From the NCBI GenBank assembly GCA_941918925.1, contig OW799234.1, forward strand, positions 66,307,543-66,371,542: a stretch of 64,000 bases of DNA, in the 5' to 3' direction. Source of the DNA: Phyto melanocephala. Taxonomy: Eukaryota > Arthropoda > Insecta > Diptera > Rhinophoridae. Below, piece by piece: positions 11,701 to 21,707 of the stretch. Each line of letters opens with the position of its first letter. Position 1 is the stretch's first letter. Both the position numbers and the translations under genes were made by a program. The notes beneath the pieces were generated by a model, which searched no databases, was not told the origin of the DNA, and worked only from the letters and a program-made list of their open reading frames with translations.

Positions 11701-11906
11701 AGACTGATAACATGACAGTTACACTCTGGAGCATGTTTATGCATAAATAATATGAAGTCGTGTTTATGGTTTTGTTTCGTGTTTTGTTCGAGGTTGCATA
11801 CTGTGAATTGTTGTTTGTTTTTGTTTTTTAATCGTTAAGTTGATTAAAAAGAAGCAAGTTCTGGCTAGGTATGATTTTGATTGTTGGTTGCATTTTGTTT
11901 TTCAAA

Positions 11907-12337
11907 GTATACAACAAGGCGAATTCAATAAGGTGAACTTATTAGATCAGCTGATCATCAGCTGTTGACTACTTCTAGGGACCAAATTTGTCAAATTTTT
12001 GTGTTTGTGTGTGTTTTTTATTGTTGACAATTGTGAGCGGTGTTTTATTTAAAATTACAAAAATTTTAAAAAATTGTGAAAAACTGTAAAAAATCGTAAA
12101 GAATTTGCGAAAAGTGAAAAGTTGTAAAAAAGATTAAAAAAATTGTAAGCAAATTGTGTTGTTAACTTTTTAATTCTTAAAAACAAACGTTGTTTTTCTT
12201 TATAAGTATTTGTGAATTTGTCAACAACTTTTTGACATATCGTTTTGTTTTACACTAACAAAATACACATTGCATTTTTTCACTTTGTAGTCGTTTTAGC
12301 GAAGAGCTCACCTTATTGAATTTGCCTTGGTATACAA
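11907..12337. mobile_element. 415-bp hAT-like MITE with 8-bp target duplication
   Basis: The element proper is 11915-12329. Inverted ends: CAAGGCGAATTCAATAAGGT at the left and the complement of CAAGGCAAATTCAATAAGGT at the right, continuing gaRct, about 23-24 bp with one or two mismatches. It is flanked on both sides by gtatacaa (11907-11914 and 12330-12337). An 8-bp duplication and a CAAGG start fit the hAT superfamily, whose usual tip is YARNG. The interior is AT-rich with repeated ttgtgaa/ttgtaa words and no coding frame, so it depends on a transposase from elsewhere. Confidence 0.85.
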
Positions 12338-12379
12338 CACGTTTCAAGGTATGTACCTACATTTAGCCGAATATGGCCA

Positions 12380-13000
12380 CAAAACTAGGTGGCGGGTAAA
12401 GCACAAGGAAATGTTTGTATAATCGGCAGCTAAGCCGCTGCTAAAAACTGATCGTCTTCGCTTTGTAATAAGAAACAATTGACAAGATGAACAGCTCAGT
12501 TGTAATTCAGCTCGGGGTCAATTCGGATTAATTGTCATTATAGTTGTCGAATAAGGACAATCAGGCCGTCCTTTTCATCTAGCTTAGAGAGTCATGCGTC
12601 TCACTCTCGCATTGGTTAATTGCGTAGCGTTCGAAAGCTGTACCGAGTTACTGTTACCCGGAGTCTCGATTGACCGCATGCGGAATTTTATATAAGCAGT
12701 CGAATTCGGGAATTCCGGTAGATTGGCAGTTACTGGAGGAGGTCATTTGAAAAATATTTGACAATTGAATTGGAAATAATTGCTGATGGCAGTTTTGTCT
12801 TTTGACAGCCAAAAAATTATCTAGTGCAAGTGCACTAGAACCTCTATTTTTTCGTGTTAACGAAATGAGATGTGAGAAATCAGAAACCCGAAACTAAAAA
12901 AAAAGATTAACAGCTGTTTGTAGCTGTAATTAGCCTAAGTTGGCCTACGCTACAGCGGTGGTCGTGTTGACATGTAGCCGTGAAAATAATAATTTTCATT
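12380..13000 (+). promoter_or_regulatory. Possible promoter or solo LTR
   Basis: This block has noticeably higher complexity and GC than its surroundings. It includes tatataag at 12689-12696 and, about 40 bases on, ggcagttactgg, plus gaattcgggaattc near 12702. That arrangement suits a TATA promoter or the U3/R of a solo LTR. I could not find matching terminal repeats, a primer site or a reading frame, so this is only a suggestion. Confidence 0.25.
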
Positions 13001-13861
13001 TGCATATATGTTTGATATTTTTAAAAGATTGTCGCCGGTAGTCTAACTATTTGTTTATAGAGATATATTGTATTTAAAAAAATTCCTTTTTTTTACTTCG
13101 TTTTTTTTTATTTTAAAACTCCCATTATTTGCCTTTTAGTAGTTTCAATTAAAAAAAAAAAAATTTCTTCTTCTAAGAAAATCCCTGTTCTCTAACAAAT
13201 GTTTATAAATATATTTACTTTTGTATGTTTTTCTATTTCTTTATTAATAAAAAAGAAATTCTAATGTTCATAAAATTGCAACCAGTGAACCTTGAAAATT
13301 TCTTGGTTCACATAAAATAAAGGAAATAAGATTCCTTTTTATGTTAAAACATCTGTACATCTGTACAGGTGGCTGTTCTACTACATGCTCCATGCAATTA
13401 GATACGTCTTTAACTTTATGTTATTCTTTTACATATTTAACTTAATTTTTATTGTTATTTCTTTATCTTTTCATTTTATCATTACAAAAAGCAAATGTGT
13501 TGCTGAAACGAAGTTCAACAGAAGAAGGTCGAAATATAAAAATACTTTTCTTTTATAATTGTTATTTTCTTAATTAAAAAAAAAAAAAATAAAAATGCTA
13601 ATAATTACAAGCAAAAACAGCAATAGGAAGAAGGCTAAGAAAGTACAAGTATGTGAACAAAGAGAAGTTTTTTCACTTTGGTGTAACTGTGATTAAAGAA
13701 AGAGCTTTATGTTCGGCTGTGCCAAACCTTATGCATAAAAGGTTTTCCAATAAAAGTAATATGATTTCTTAAAAAAAAACACACACTTATTGTTAAGGAA
13801 TTTCAAAGTTTTTTTTTTAATGTGAAGTACAAACGATATAATTAAGTTCTAAATAAAACGT
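13001..13861. other. AT-rich non-coding DNA
   Basis: A/T runs. A decayed hairpin tip of the X/E kind (gttcggctgtgccaaacc) lies near 13709-13730. No gene. Confidence 0.45.
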
Positions 13862-16215
13862 GATTCAAATGTCCTGCACGACTTCTTCTGCAGGAACGAA
13901 TTAGATGAACCCATTTTTGAGCTGGTTGATTGGTTGGTTACCGTGGTAGTTCGCTGCACGCAAACAGTCAAGTAGAGTCTGTATGACTCCGTTTTGACAG
14001 GACCATATCACTCGTCAGCTTCAATGTATCCCAGAATAAATCCAAGAGTAGGTAGGATACTAGATCCACCCCGTGGACGTGAGGTATCTCAGTAGATAAT
14101 TCAGTTTAACTTCAGATATCGCGGAGAGGCCATCCAGTACATGTTTGCCCAGAAATCTGTGTCGTTTAGCCGCCAGTGTAGGACATTCGCAGAGAAGGTG
14201 GAAAACCGATTCCTCCTTCTCTCTATCCCGACAGCTGCGACAATGGTCGTTCGATGGAAGTCCGAGTCGACCTGCATGTTTGCCCAACATCCAGTGACCC
14301 GTCAATACCGCCAGCAATCTCGATATGTCCCTCCGACTTCGACTAGTAAGTTGCAATGTACGCCTTGCATCAAAAGAGGGCTACGTAAGCCTTGCCACCT
14401 TACACGTGCTCAGCCCACGCCACCTGTCATCGGCCTTCCGGAGGAAGTGTCTGGAGATTCTGTTTTTAATGGTCAATAACGGAATTGCAACTGCACTTGC
14501 GATAGAGATATCCAAAGCAGATCCTCTCCTGGCTAGCTCATCAGCCCGCTCGTTACCATAGTAGCCCTTATGCGCAGGAACCCAAACTAGAGTAACGTCA
14601 GCCCGTTGACCAAGCCTTGACAGTTCCTTTCTACATTGGCCAACTAAATTAGACGTAGTAATATATGACCTGAGTGACAAGAGTGCCGCCTGACTGTCGA
14701 CAAATATACCAATACTCCCGTGGATATTCCTGTCATTCAGTATCTTACATGCCTCCCTGATAGCAAGTATTTCCGCCTGAAATACGCTGCAGTCATCCGG
14801 AAGGCAGAAAGAGAGCTCAATCTCCGGTCCATCAGAGAAGACACCGGATCCAACACCACATTCCATCCTAGAACCGTCAGTATAGATCCTAGTGTCAAAG
14901 CTCCCCAAAAGGTAACCCCCATTCCACTCTCTCCTGGAGGGAATAAGAACCCTGAACGCCCCATCAAAATCCATGTAGGGCGTAACATAGTCAGAGTGTT
15001 GATTCAAGCCCGAAGGCAGCGTGGCCAATAGCCTTGCATGCGTCCTCGATCTCCAACAACCAGATGCATTAAGCCTCACCGCACCCACTTGCGGATGTGG
15101 CCAATATATGAATATCAATGGGAACGAGATACAATATAGTGTTCAGCGCCTCTGAAGGACTAGTTCGCATCGCACCCGTCATCCCAATGCACGCCGATCT
15201 CTGTACTCTATACAGTTGGTCCACAACATATTTACGCCCCATTACAGTTCACCATACCAGAGATCCATAAGTGAGAATTGTACGTACTACGGCCGTATAC
15301 ATCCATTTAATCATGTTAGGGGTAAGTCCCCATTACCTACCAAACATCCCACGGCACGTGCAGTAGGCTACCGTAGCCGTCTTCACCCTGTGCTAGACGT
15401 TCAGTTTCCATGACAATTTAGAGTTCAGGATAATACCCAGATATTTCGCCCTATCCGATAGGGCAATTTCGCAGTTCCCCAACGTCGGTGGTCTGAAGGT
15501 CGGAATCTTGGTCTTTGTTGTGAACAGTAGCAGTTTCGTTTTGCTTGGGTTTACTACTAGACCGCTGTCCATGGTCCAGTTTCTTAGTAATCTCAGGGCA
15601 TCGGACATGATATCACTAATCACGTCCGGAAACAGTCCCGATACTAGTATCACAACATCGTCCGCATAAGCCACGACCTTTATTAACCTATTGTCCAGTT
15701 CAATAAGAATCGAGTTAACAACAATAAGCAAAAGCAGTGGAGAGATCATACTGCCCTGAGGTGTACCTCTTTCCACTAGCCTTGACATAGTGCTGTTACC
15801 ACGATTAGCAATAACCACTCTTTTGCTTAGCATGGACACTAGCCACTTGCTGATGTACTCCTCAATCTCCAGACCAGTGAGGGCATGTTGAATTGCAAGC
15901 GTGGTTAAGTTACTGAAGGTCCCTTCTAAATATATACAAGAAGGCTGCCATAGTATACTGCCCGAATTCGAAAGATCTCTCTATAGTCACCAACACCTCA
16001 TATAGAGCCATCTCCGTAGAGCGTCCCTTGAGATAGGCATGCTGACTACCCGACAAACGATTCATTCCCTCCAGTCGCTGCCTGATATGAGAGTCGATGA
16101 GTCGTTCCAGTGTTTTAAGCTGAAAAGATGAAAGGCTAATAGGACGAAAGTCTTTCGCACCATCATGACTTCTCCTGCCGATCTTCGGAATAAAAACGAC
16201 ACTGACCTTTCTTCG
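13862..16215 (-). mobile_element. 5'-truncated RNase H-bearing LINE (I/LOA-like)
   Basis: Minus-strand remains of a non-LTR retrotransposon: reverse transcriptase (about 16218-15393), RNase H (about 15118-14381), a Cys/His-rich tail (14356-14060) and an apparent 3' untranslated part to about 13862. The upstream ORF1 and endonuclease are missing, the normal outcome of 5' truncation during target-primed insertion. RNase H placed after RT is found in the I, LOA and R1-related groups, and I cannot choose among them. At the 5' break it abuts a mariner tip at 16216-16310. A diverged copy of its 3' end lies at 55720-56200. Confidence 0.85.
14060..15118 (-). pseudogene. LINE RNase H domain and Cys/His tail
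   Basis: The frame 15118-14381 carries IYTDGS, FQAEILAIREA, IFVDSQAAL and WVPAHKGYYGNERADELA, which supply the D, E, D and the final H/D residues of an RNase H that removes RNA from the cDNA hybrid. After a frame change near 14360-14380 the next frame (14356-14060) reads LLAVLTGHWMLGKHAGRLGL, then CRSCRDREKEESVFHLLCECP, a C-C-H-C arrangement usual at the C-terminus of such LINE proteins. A 3' coding end near 14060 is plausible. The frame change makes this copy non-functional, unless it is a sequencing indel. Confidence 0.8.
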
Positions 16216-16218
16216 CAT
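15393..16218 (-). pseudogene. LINE reverse transcriptase, interrupted
   Basis: Two pieces. 16218-15910 has FRPISLSSFQLKTLERLID and LKGRSTEMALYEV, the N-terminal RT blocks. 15839-15393 has RGTPQGSMISPLLLL, VAYADDVVIL (the catalytic YADD) and SDRAKYLGIILNSKLSW. Between them, 15840-15909 is out of frame, and the join to RNase H (15393 to 15118) is also broken. This RT would have primed cDNA synthesis at nicked chromosomal DNA. It starts inside the RT domain, so nothing N-terminal survives. Confidence 0.8.
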
Positions 16219-16310
16219 TTTCGAGCACTTTTTCCAATAATTTCCTAAATACTTTGTGTTTCATTCAAAATCAACATCGGCCTTAAAATTTAACCACCCT
16301 TTATTTCAAA
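16216..16310. repeat. Mariner-like terminal fragment
   Basis: Contains cctaaatactttgtgttt, caaaatcaacatcggcc and ttaaaatttaaccaccctt, the same end as the mariner-like relics inside the X elements (18600-18657 and about 29970-30015). It is only a tip, abutting the truncated 5' end of the minus-strand LINE. Confidence 0.6.
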
Positions 16311-16799
16311 AACTACGTGTTTCTCAACTCTCCGTTTTTGGTAACTAGAGTTAGGATCCTAAATTAGTGAATTGTGGAAACCAATAGTCTATGCCAATAA
16401 GCCTAAAGCAACCCAAAAGACGAAATTTAACACTGCATATATTAAATTTTAAAATCAAACGGTCATGAAACACTTAGTTTGTAGAGTGTGTATGCCATTA
16501 AATCCTAATAGGATTTTTGGCGATGTACTATTACGTACATAAGCCCAATCTGCGCACTTTATGATTCAATAAAAATGATTATAGTCTGCAACAAAAATGA
16601 CTTCTTCATTAAAAGACACTCTAATTTCATTAATACTGTTTTCATATAGTTTTTTTCAAATTCTGTATTTGGGCACTTAACTCTAGTTTAATATTGTTGG
16701 ATTAGGTTTCAGCTCAACTGAATGTATCAGTATAACTTATTTTGGAATTCTTTCATGGCAACGTTCTAAAAGAAATTGGGATTTAAGTAAGATTTAAAG
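16311..16799. other. Non-coding DNA before the errantivirus
   Basis: No gene or element recognised. It ends in cctagt (16800-16805), which is repeated immediately after the 3' LTR. Confidence 0.5.
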
Positions 16800-16805
16800 C
16801 CTAGT

Positions 16806-17326
16806 AGTTACGATATCACCCCACCGTGTGCTTATTTGATAAACGGTTACCCTTTTTCTCCATAAATATCGCACACATTGCATAAACTAGTTTTGTGTTT
16901 TGCAACTTTATTGTCATTTTCACTCTAATTCTGAATTCCAGACAAAATTATCTGGAAATACAATTTATGCCAACACACTTATGATGTTGACATATAATTC
17001 CGCGAACTAAAACAATAAAGTTGCAAAGAAACAGTAAACCTATAAAAAGAAGAGCATTATTTAATACAACAACTAATTATAATAAATATACTAATAAGCA
17101 TTATTTAATAGAACAACAAAATTGTAATAAACATACTAATAAACACCTTTTTGATAAAAACAACAAAACTGTAATAATAAGCATAATTTAACAAGCCAAT
17201 AAAATTGTAATATTTTAAGTTAGTTATAAAACTCATCCAAAACAATAAAGACATAGCAGAAGCTATTCAATAAAAAATCTAAAACTGTCTTTTTTTTAAA
17301 ATACAAAGACCCACACACAACTTAAT
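16806..17326 (+). repeat. 5' LTR of the errantivirus
   Basis: Begins AGTTACGATATC and ends cttaatt, matching 27303-27823 almost base for base. Differences I noticed are ctttttctcc against ctttttttcc and gtctttt...aaaatac against gtatttt...aaatac near the end. It holds tataaaaag at 17041-17049 as a possible TATA box and several aataaa words. About 44-bp imperfect repeats (gcattatttaata at 17054 and 17098) fill the middle. Confidence 0.95.
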
Positions 17327-17343
17327 TGGCGACGAGGATGGGA
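17326..17343 (+). promoter_or_regulatory. Primer binding site, tRNA-Ser(GCU) type
   Basis: TGGCGACGAGGATGGGAT starts on the last base of the LTR. From memory of fly tRNA genes, the 3' end of tRNA-Ser(GCU) with its CCA is complementary to all 18 bases. The match ends at 17343, where the tRNA would continue differently. Minus-strand DNA synthesis would start here. Confidence 0.85.
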
Positions 17344-17498
17344 TATCGCGAAAAGGTTTATAATTAAATAATTAATTAGTTCCTTTTAGACATTTTAATG
17401 TTGAACGCGATCTCAAAAAAAAAAAAATATAATAGGACAACCAAAGGAAGAATCCTTATTCTAAGTACATTGTGAAATGTGAAAATTATAAAGAAAAA

Positions 17499-17815
17499 AT
17501 TTACTAAATAAAAAAAGGAGTACCTACAAAAATTAATAAAACAAAATTTTGAGATTTTATTATAAACAGTGACACAAGAAAATAAAACAAATGTGAAAAT
17601 TATTAAATAAAAAAAGGAGTACCTACCAAAAATTAATAAAACAAAAATTTTGAGATTTTTGTTATAAACAGCGACACAAGAAAATAAAACAAACGTGAAA
17701 ATTATTAAATAAAAAAAGGAGTACCTACAAAAATTAATAAAACAAAAATTTTGAGATTTTTGTTATAAACAGCGACACAAGAAAATAAAACAAACGTGAA
17801 AATTATTAACAAATT
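17499..17815 (+). repeat. Three tandem ~100-bp repeats in the errantivirus leader
   Basis: The block containing aaaaaaggagtacctac, ttttgagattt and gcgacacaagaaaataaaac occurs three times. The ggagtacc word is at about 17517, 17616 and 17718. It lies between the primer site and gag. Gypsy's leader is known for repeated insulator-protein sites, but I do not see that motif here, so a regulatory role is only a guess. Confidence 0.8.
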
Positions 17816-17900
17816 ATTAAATTAGATAAAGAGAAAAAAATTATTAAACAAATTTTAAAATTGCCAGTGACAAAAACAGGAGTGAAGAAAACAGTAATAA

Positions 17901-19776
17901 CAAGTAAGAGCACTATATTCGGCTGTGCCGAATCTTTTATACCCACCACCAAATTTGTGTATATTTAAAGCACAAAATTTATTATTTTGTTAATCGCTAT
18001 GGAATAATCTCTTTATAATAAAATATGTATTACTTTCTTTTTAGAGGGTGGTTAAATTTTAAGGGCCCATGTTGAAGGTGAACTGCACCTAGTCTTTAAA
18101 TTTGTTTTCTGCATTTCACTTGACATTTCTCAATCTCAAACTTGTTCAATTTGATCTGCGGAAAGATACGCAAATGAGCAACGCTTTAAAGTTATTTAGG
18201 TTTTTTATAAAAATGGGCGTTCAAATCAAAATGCATTTTGTGCACTTCGTAATTCTTTTGATCAACATCATCGTTTAAATTCGTCCACAATCGGGAGAAT
18301 TGTAAAAAATATTTAAATTTCTGCAAAACAGGTCTGTATAAAATTTTAGAAAATCTGTGAATGCCTTCTTAGTTCGATGAATGGGAACCACTGCTGGTTT
18401 TTGCGATAGTGTGGCAAAATAGCAGTCAACCTTGCCTCATCATCATGCCCAACAATTGAGCATCAACATTGTCATTGAAAATTTGGACTATCGGATCGTG
18501 GTGTGCCGCCTAAGTTGGGGGTCCAATTGGCCGATATTTTGTTAAATACATAATTGAACCATACAAATATTATAATTGCAAAAAGAAATACTAATAATAT
18601 CCTAAATAATTTGTGTTTTATTTAAAGTCAACATCGGTCCTTAAAATTTAACCACCCTTTATAACTTCGATATGCTACTAAAATGCTTTTGTAAATGTAG
18701 TCTCTTAATGAAAGTGGGCGTAAAGTAGGCGTGTCAATAAAGTTTCTGCTAACAAATTAAAGTTAGATATTTCAATATAGTCCTTTATTTTCCCAAAAAC
18801 TTTGTCAATAGAGAAATTACATGAATTTAAGATAAACCGTTATATGGGAGGTAGGCGTTAAAGTGGGCGTGTCACCTAAACTTTTTGGTATAACAATAAA
18901 ATTGATTAGAAGGATATACGTAGCAAATTTTATCATCATACCTCTAATTTTGGCGGTTTTATGAGCTTTTAAATTTCATTAACGGTATATAACGTGAAAA
19001 GTGGGCGTTATAGTAGGCGTGTCAAAGTTATTTTTGCCAATGAGTACTACCTAGATGTTTCAATATAGTCCTTTTTTATTCCAAAATCTATATTAATAGA
19101 GAAATTATATGAATTTTGGGTAAAACGTTATATGGGAGGTGGGCGTAAAAGTGGGCGTGGCACATTAATTTTTTGTTAGAACAAAGCATTTGCCCAAAAA
19201 GCCATGTGTGCAAAATTTCAGAGTCGTAGATCCAATTTTGTTGCTTTTATGACGTTTTTGTTTTTAAATATACCGAAAAATACACTGTGCGGTGTAAATT
19301 TTCGTACATTTTGATCGATAACTCCTCTCCTAATGAATAGATTTAGATAATTTTCGGGGAAAAACATTGTTTTTACTCGACAAATATATATTCGAAGTTT
19401 CATGAGTCTACTTTAATGCGTTTGGACACAATTCCATTTTATTCGATGTTTGAAGGACACGGTTTTTTCGACCTACTCTTGCTTTTCGAGCTATAACTCT
19501 CTTCCTAATATTCCGATTTAGCCCATTTTCAATACCAAACAAACCTTATCTATAAGAAAGATTCTGGCAAAATTTGAGCTCCCTAGCTTTTTCGGTGCGA
19601 CCTCTATCGTGCTTTCAACAGACGGACAGACGGACGGACATAGCTAGATCGTCATCAAATCAAACCCTGATTCAGAATATATATACTTTATGTGGTCTAA
19701 AATGGATATTTCGATGTGTTACAAACGGAATGACAAAATGAATATACCCCCACCATTTTTTTGGTGGCGGGTATAA
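17901..19776 (-). mobile_element. X element (1.9 kb, Helentron-like ends) in the errantivirus leader
   Basis: Starts caagtaagagcactatattc, continues through the hairpin attcggctgtgccgaat and ttatacccaccacc, and ends ggtggcgggtataaaa. The copy at 28721-30716 has the same sequence in the opposite orientation. Inverted subterminal tips plus a hairpin near one end fit a non-autonomous Helentron layout. The interior has a mariner-like relic (18045-18657) and several gtgggcgt(g)g words (18714, 18855, 19000, 19139). No coding frame for a replicase. It interrupts the viral leader between primer site and gag. Confidence 0.75.
18045..18657 (+). pseudogene. Mariner-like element relic carried inside the X element
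   Basis: Ends gggtggttaaattttaagg and ccttaaaatttaaccaccc are inverted copies of each other. One frame between them reads FYKNGRSNQNAFCALRNSF and STIGRIVKN, the DUF4817-type helix-turn-helix of mariner-like transposases, then stops. A later stretch preserves wording equivalent to a C-terminal part, also with stops. The same relic sits at the corresponding place in the other X element (29970-30577), so it entered an ancestor of both. Confidence 0.75.
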
Positions 19777-20127
19777 AAACACAAACCGAACTAGAAACAC
19801 TATTTGAACAGTGGAAATAGAAACTCAGTGAAAAAAAAAAAAACACGCCAAGAGGAAGAAGCCAAGAAAAATCCTGATCAGAAGGACCCTCCCAAACAAG
19901 AAGAAAGAAGACAACAACAACAAAAAAAATAATAGTAAGAATATTTATAAGTTATTCAATATACCTTTATTATCAATAACTGTAAAATAATATTATTAAT
20001 TAAACTTACCGAGAGTATTGGCACTGATAATCGCAAAATCGTTAAAAAAAAAAATAAAAAAAAAAAAAAAAAAAAAATAAAAAAAGGAAAATTTTTTTTT
20101 TTACAATTTTTCTTTCCCTCATACAAA
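19777..20127 (+). other. Errantivirus leader, second part
   Basis: The viral leader resumes after the X element. It is purine-rich with gaagaa and caacaa runs, then a long A tract at about 20040-20100 just before the gag start. Non-coding. Confidence 0.6.
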
Positions 20128-21141
20128 ATGGCACAGCCCAACCAAATCCAATTAGATCCAATTAAATACCTAAACACAATCCCTCAGTATAACGGTAATC
20201 GGAACAACCTAATTAATTTCACTAGACTAATTGACAGAATACATCCGGTACTCAGGACGTACGACGAATTATCCCAACTTATATTCTTGGACATCATAAA
20301 AAGTAGATTAACCGGTAGGGCAAAAGAGATCATCGAAATAAATACACAGGCACAATCCTGGACGGACCTAAAAAGTATTTTAGAGAACAACTTCGGTGAG
20401 AAAAAGAACTGCGAGCAGTTATTTGATGAACTAAGATCCGTCACTTTTGAAAGTACAACTGTCGATTTTTATAATGAGATAAAATACAAATTACGACGTT
20501 TGAATAATAAAGCCCTTCTAGTCCTTGGTGAAGGCGAAGCATTTAATCAAGTAGCCCTTAATAATCAAAGATCTGCACTGCACATTTTCAAAAAGAAAAT
20601 GCCAGAACCTATGCGGACTGTATTAACCTGCAGAAATCCTACAAGCCTGGAATCCGCAATGGACATTTTATTTGAGAGCGGCTATGATAGCATGGGAAAA
20701 GATGGTCGCATAGTGAGGAAAAACGACAAAGGGAAACAACAGAATAACGAAAAACAAGAAAGAAACCGAGAACCTTCAGGGAGCACAGTAAATCACAATA
20801 AAAAATATAATTATAACAGGTTTAACAATCACAGTAACAACCATCGGGAAAACTACAATTATCGACAAGACAACCAGAACCAGAACTATAATTACAATCG
20901 AAATCAACAACGCAACACGGAAAGATATAACCGAAATTATAACCAAAATCAACAAAGTAACTATAATCAGCCCCAACAACCAGAGCCAATGGAAATAAAT
21001 AATGTACAACACTTCCAACCCTCATATCCAACATACAGTCGACAAAACCAACAATATAATAGATATAATAGACAAAACTATGACCAAACCAGACAAACGG
21101 AACAAAACAAAACAGATAGAAGGAATGCACAAAATTTTTAG
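20128..21141 (+). CDS. Errantivirus Gag
   Basis: Open frame of 337 codons for the capsid polyprotein that packages the element's RNA into particles. Residues 1 to about 195 look like a gypsy-class capsid region: the frame opens at a Met followed by QPNQIQLDPIKYLNTIPQY and includes ENNFGEKKNCEQLFDELRS and YNEIKYKLRRLNNK. The C-terminal third is basic and dominated by Asn, Gln, Tyr and Arg, which would bind RNA. I see no CCHC zinc knuckle, as in several errantiviruses. The chosen ATG follows the poly-A leader. The stop TAG lies directly after a slippery heptamer feeding pol. No internal break. Confidence 0.9.
   Translation: MAQPNQIQLDPIKYLNTIPQYNGNRNNLINFTRLIDRIHPVLRTYDELSQLIFLDIIKSRLTGRAKEIIEINTQAQSWTDLKSILENNFGEKKNCEQLFDELRSVTFESTTVDFYNEIKYKLRRLNNKALLVLGEGEAFNQVALNNQRSALHIFKKKMPEPMRTVLTCRNPTSLESAMDILFESGYDSMGKDGRIVRKNDKGKQQNNEKQERNREPSGSTVNHNKKYNYNRFNNHSNNHRENYNYRQDNQNQNYNYNRNQQRNTERYNRNYNQNQQSNYNQPQQPEPMEINNVQHFQPSYPTYSRQNQQYNRYNRQNYDQTRQTEQNKTDRRNAQNF
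21132..21138 (+). promoter_or_regulatory. -1 ribosomal frameshift heptamer A AAT TTT
   Basis: In the gag frame the last codons are CAA AAT TTT followed by TAG at 21139-21141. The heptamer A AAT TTT has the X XXY YYZ form used for -1 slippage, and the -1 frame is exactly the pol frame that is open downstream. I have not modelled a stimulatory RNA structure. Confidence 0.8.
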
Positions 21142-21707
21142 CCAATAGCCTCAACGGAAACCTACCATATATAATCATTAAAACTAAACTAGGACGTCTA
21201 AGATTCGTCATCGACACAGGAGCAACACATTCCATAATTAATCCCGGAATCTGCCATCCTAAATGGAGGATACCTTGCGACGTGACGAATGTTAAGACTC
21301 TTCAACATACAATTACAATTTCAGAAAAAGTAGCCATCCCAGTTTTTAGAGAATTTGGTACAGTTACAGATACAAAAATGGAATTTTTAGTCTGCCAATT
21401 CCACAATCGGTATAATGGAATAATTGGTAATAACATACTAAGACAAATGAAAGCAATAGTAAATATGAAAGACAACTTCTTAAAAATCAATGAAACAGAA
21501 ATTCCCATTCAATACACAAACGACGGTATCGAATACTATTTCGAAAAGAAAGGACTACACCAAATAAAAGTGCCGGTCGAACATAAAAACGGCCTAGTTT
21601 ACAACCCCCAAACTATATTAAGTGATAAGAATATCGAAATAATTGAGGGAGTATATGAAACAGAAAATTATAAAATCAATGCTTTCGTTAAAGTGAATGG
21701 AAATTAA
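21142..21707 (+). pseudogene. Errantivirus pol, protease segment, ended by an in-frame stop
   Basis: The -1 frame after gag carries VIDTGATHS, the DTGA active site of a retroviral aspartic protease (codons around 21208-21234), and later IIGNNILRQM, a flap/C-terminal landmark. It matures Gag and Pol in the particle. The frame ends at TAA 21705-21707, yet the same frame is open again immediately afterwards into RT. The stop is therefore a point change inside pol, not a natural end. Confidence 0.85.

Noticed and set aside
14141..15413. Plus-strand frames over the minus-strand LINE
   Set aside because: The minus strand carries clear RT and RNase H motifs; the plus-strand frames have none.
17326..17343. 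tRNA gene fragment
   Set aside because: Only 18 bases in complement, exactly at the LTR edge: a retroviral primer site.
20776..21235. Minus-strand frames over gag, rich in Val, Ile and Tyr
   Set aside because: They are the antisense of an Asn/Gln/Tyr-rich Gag tail.
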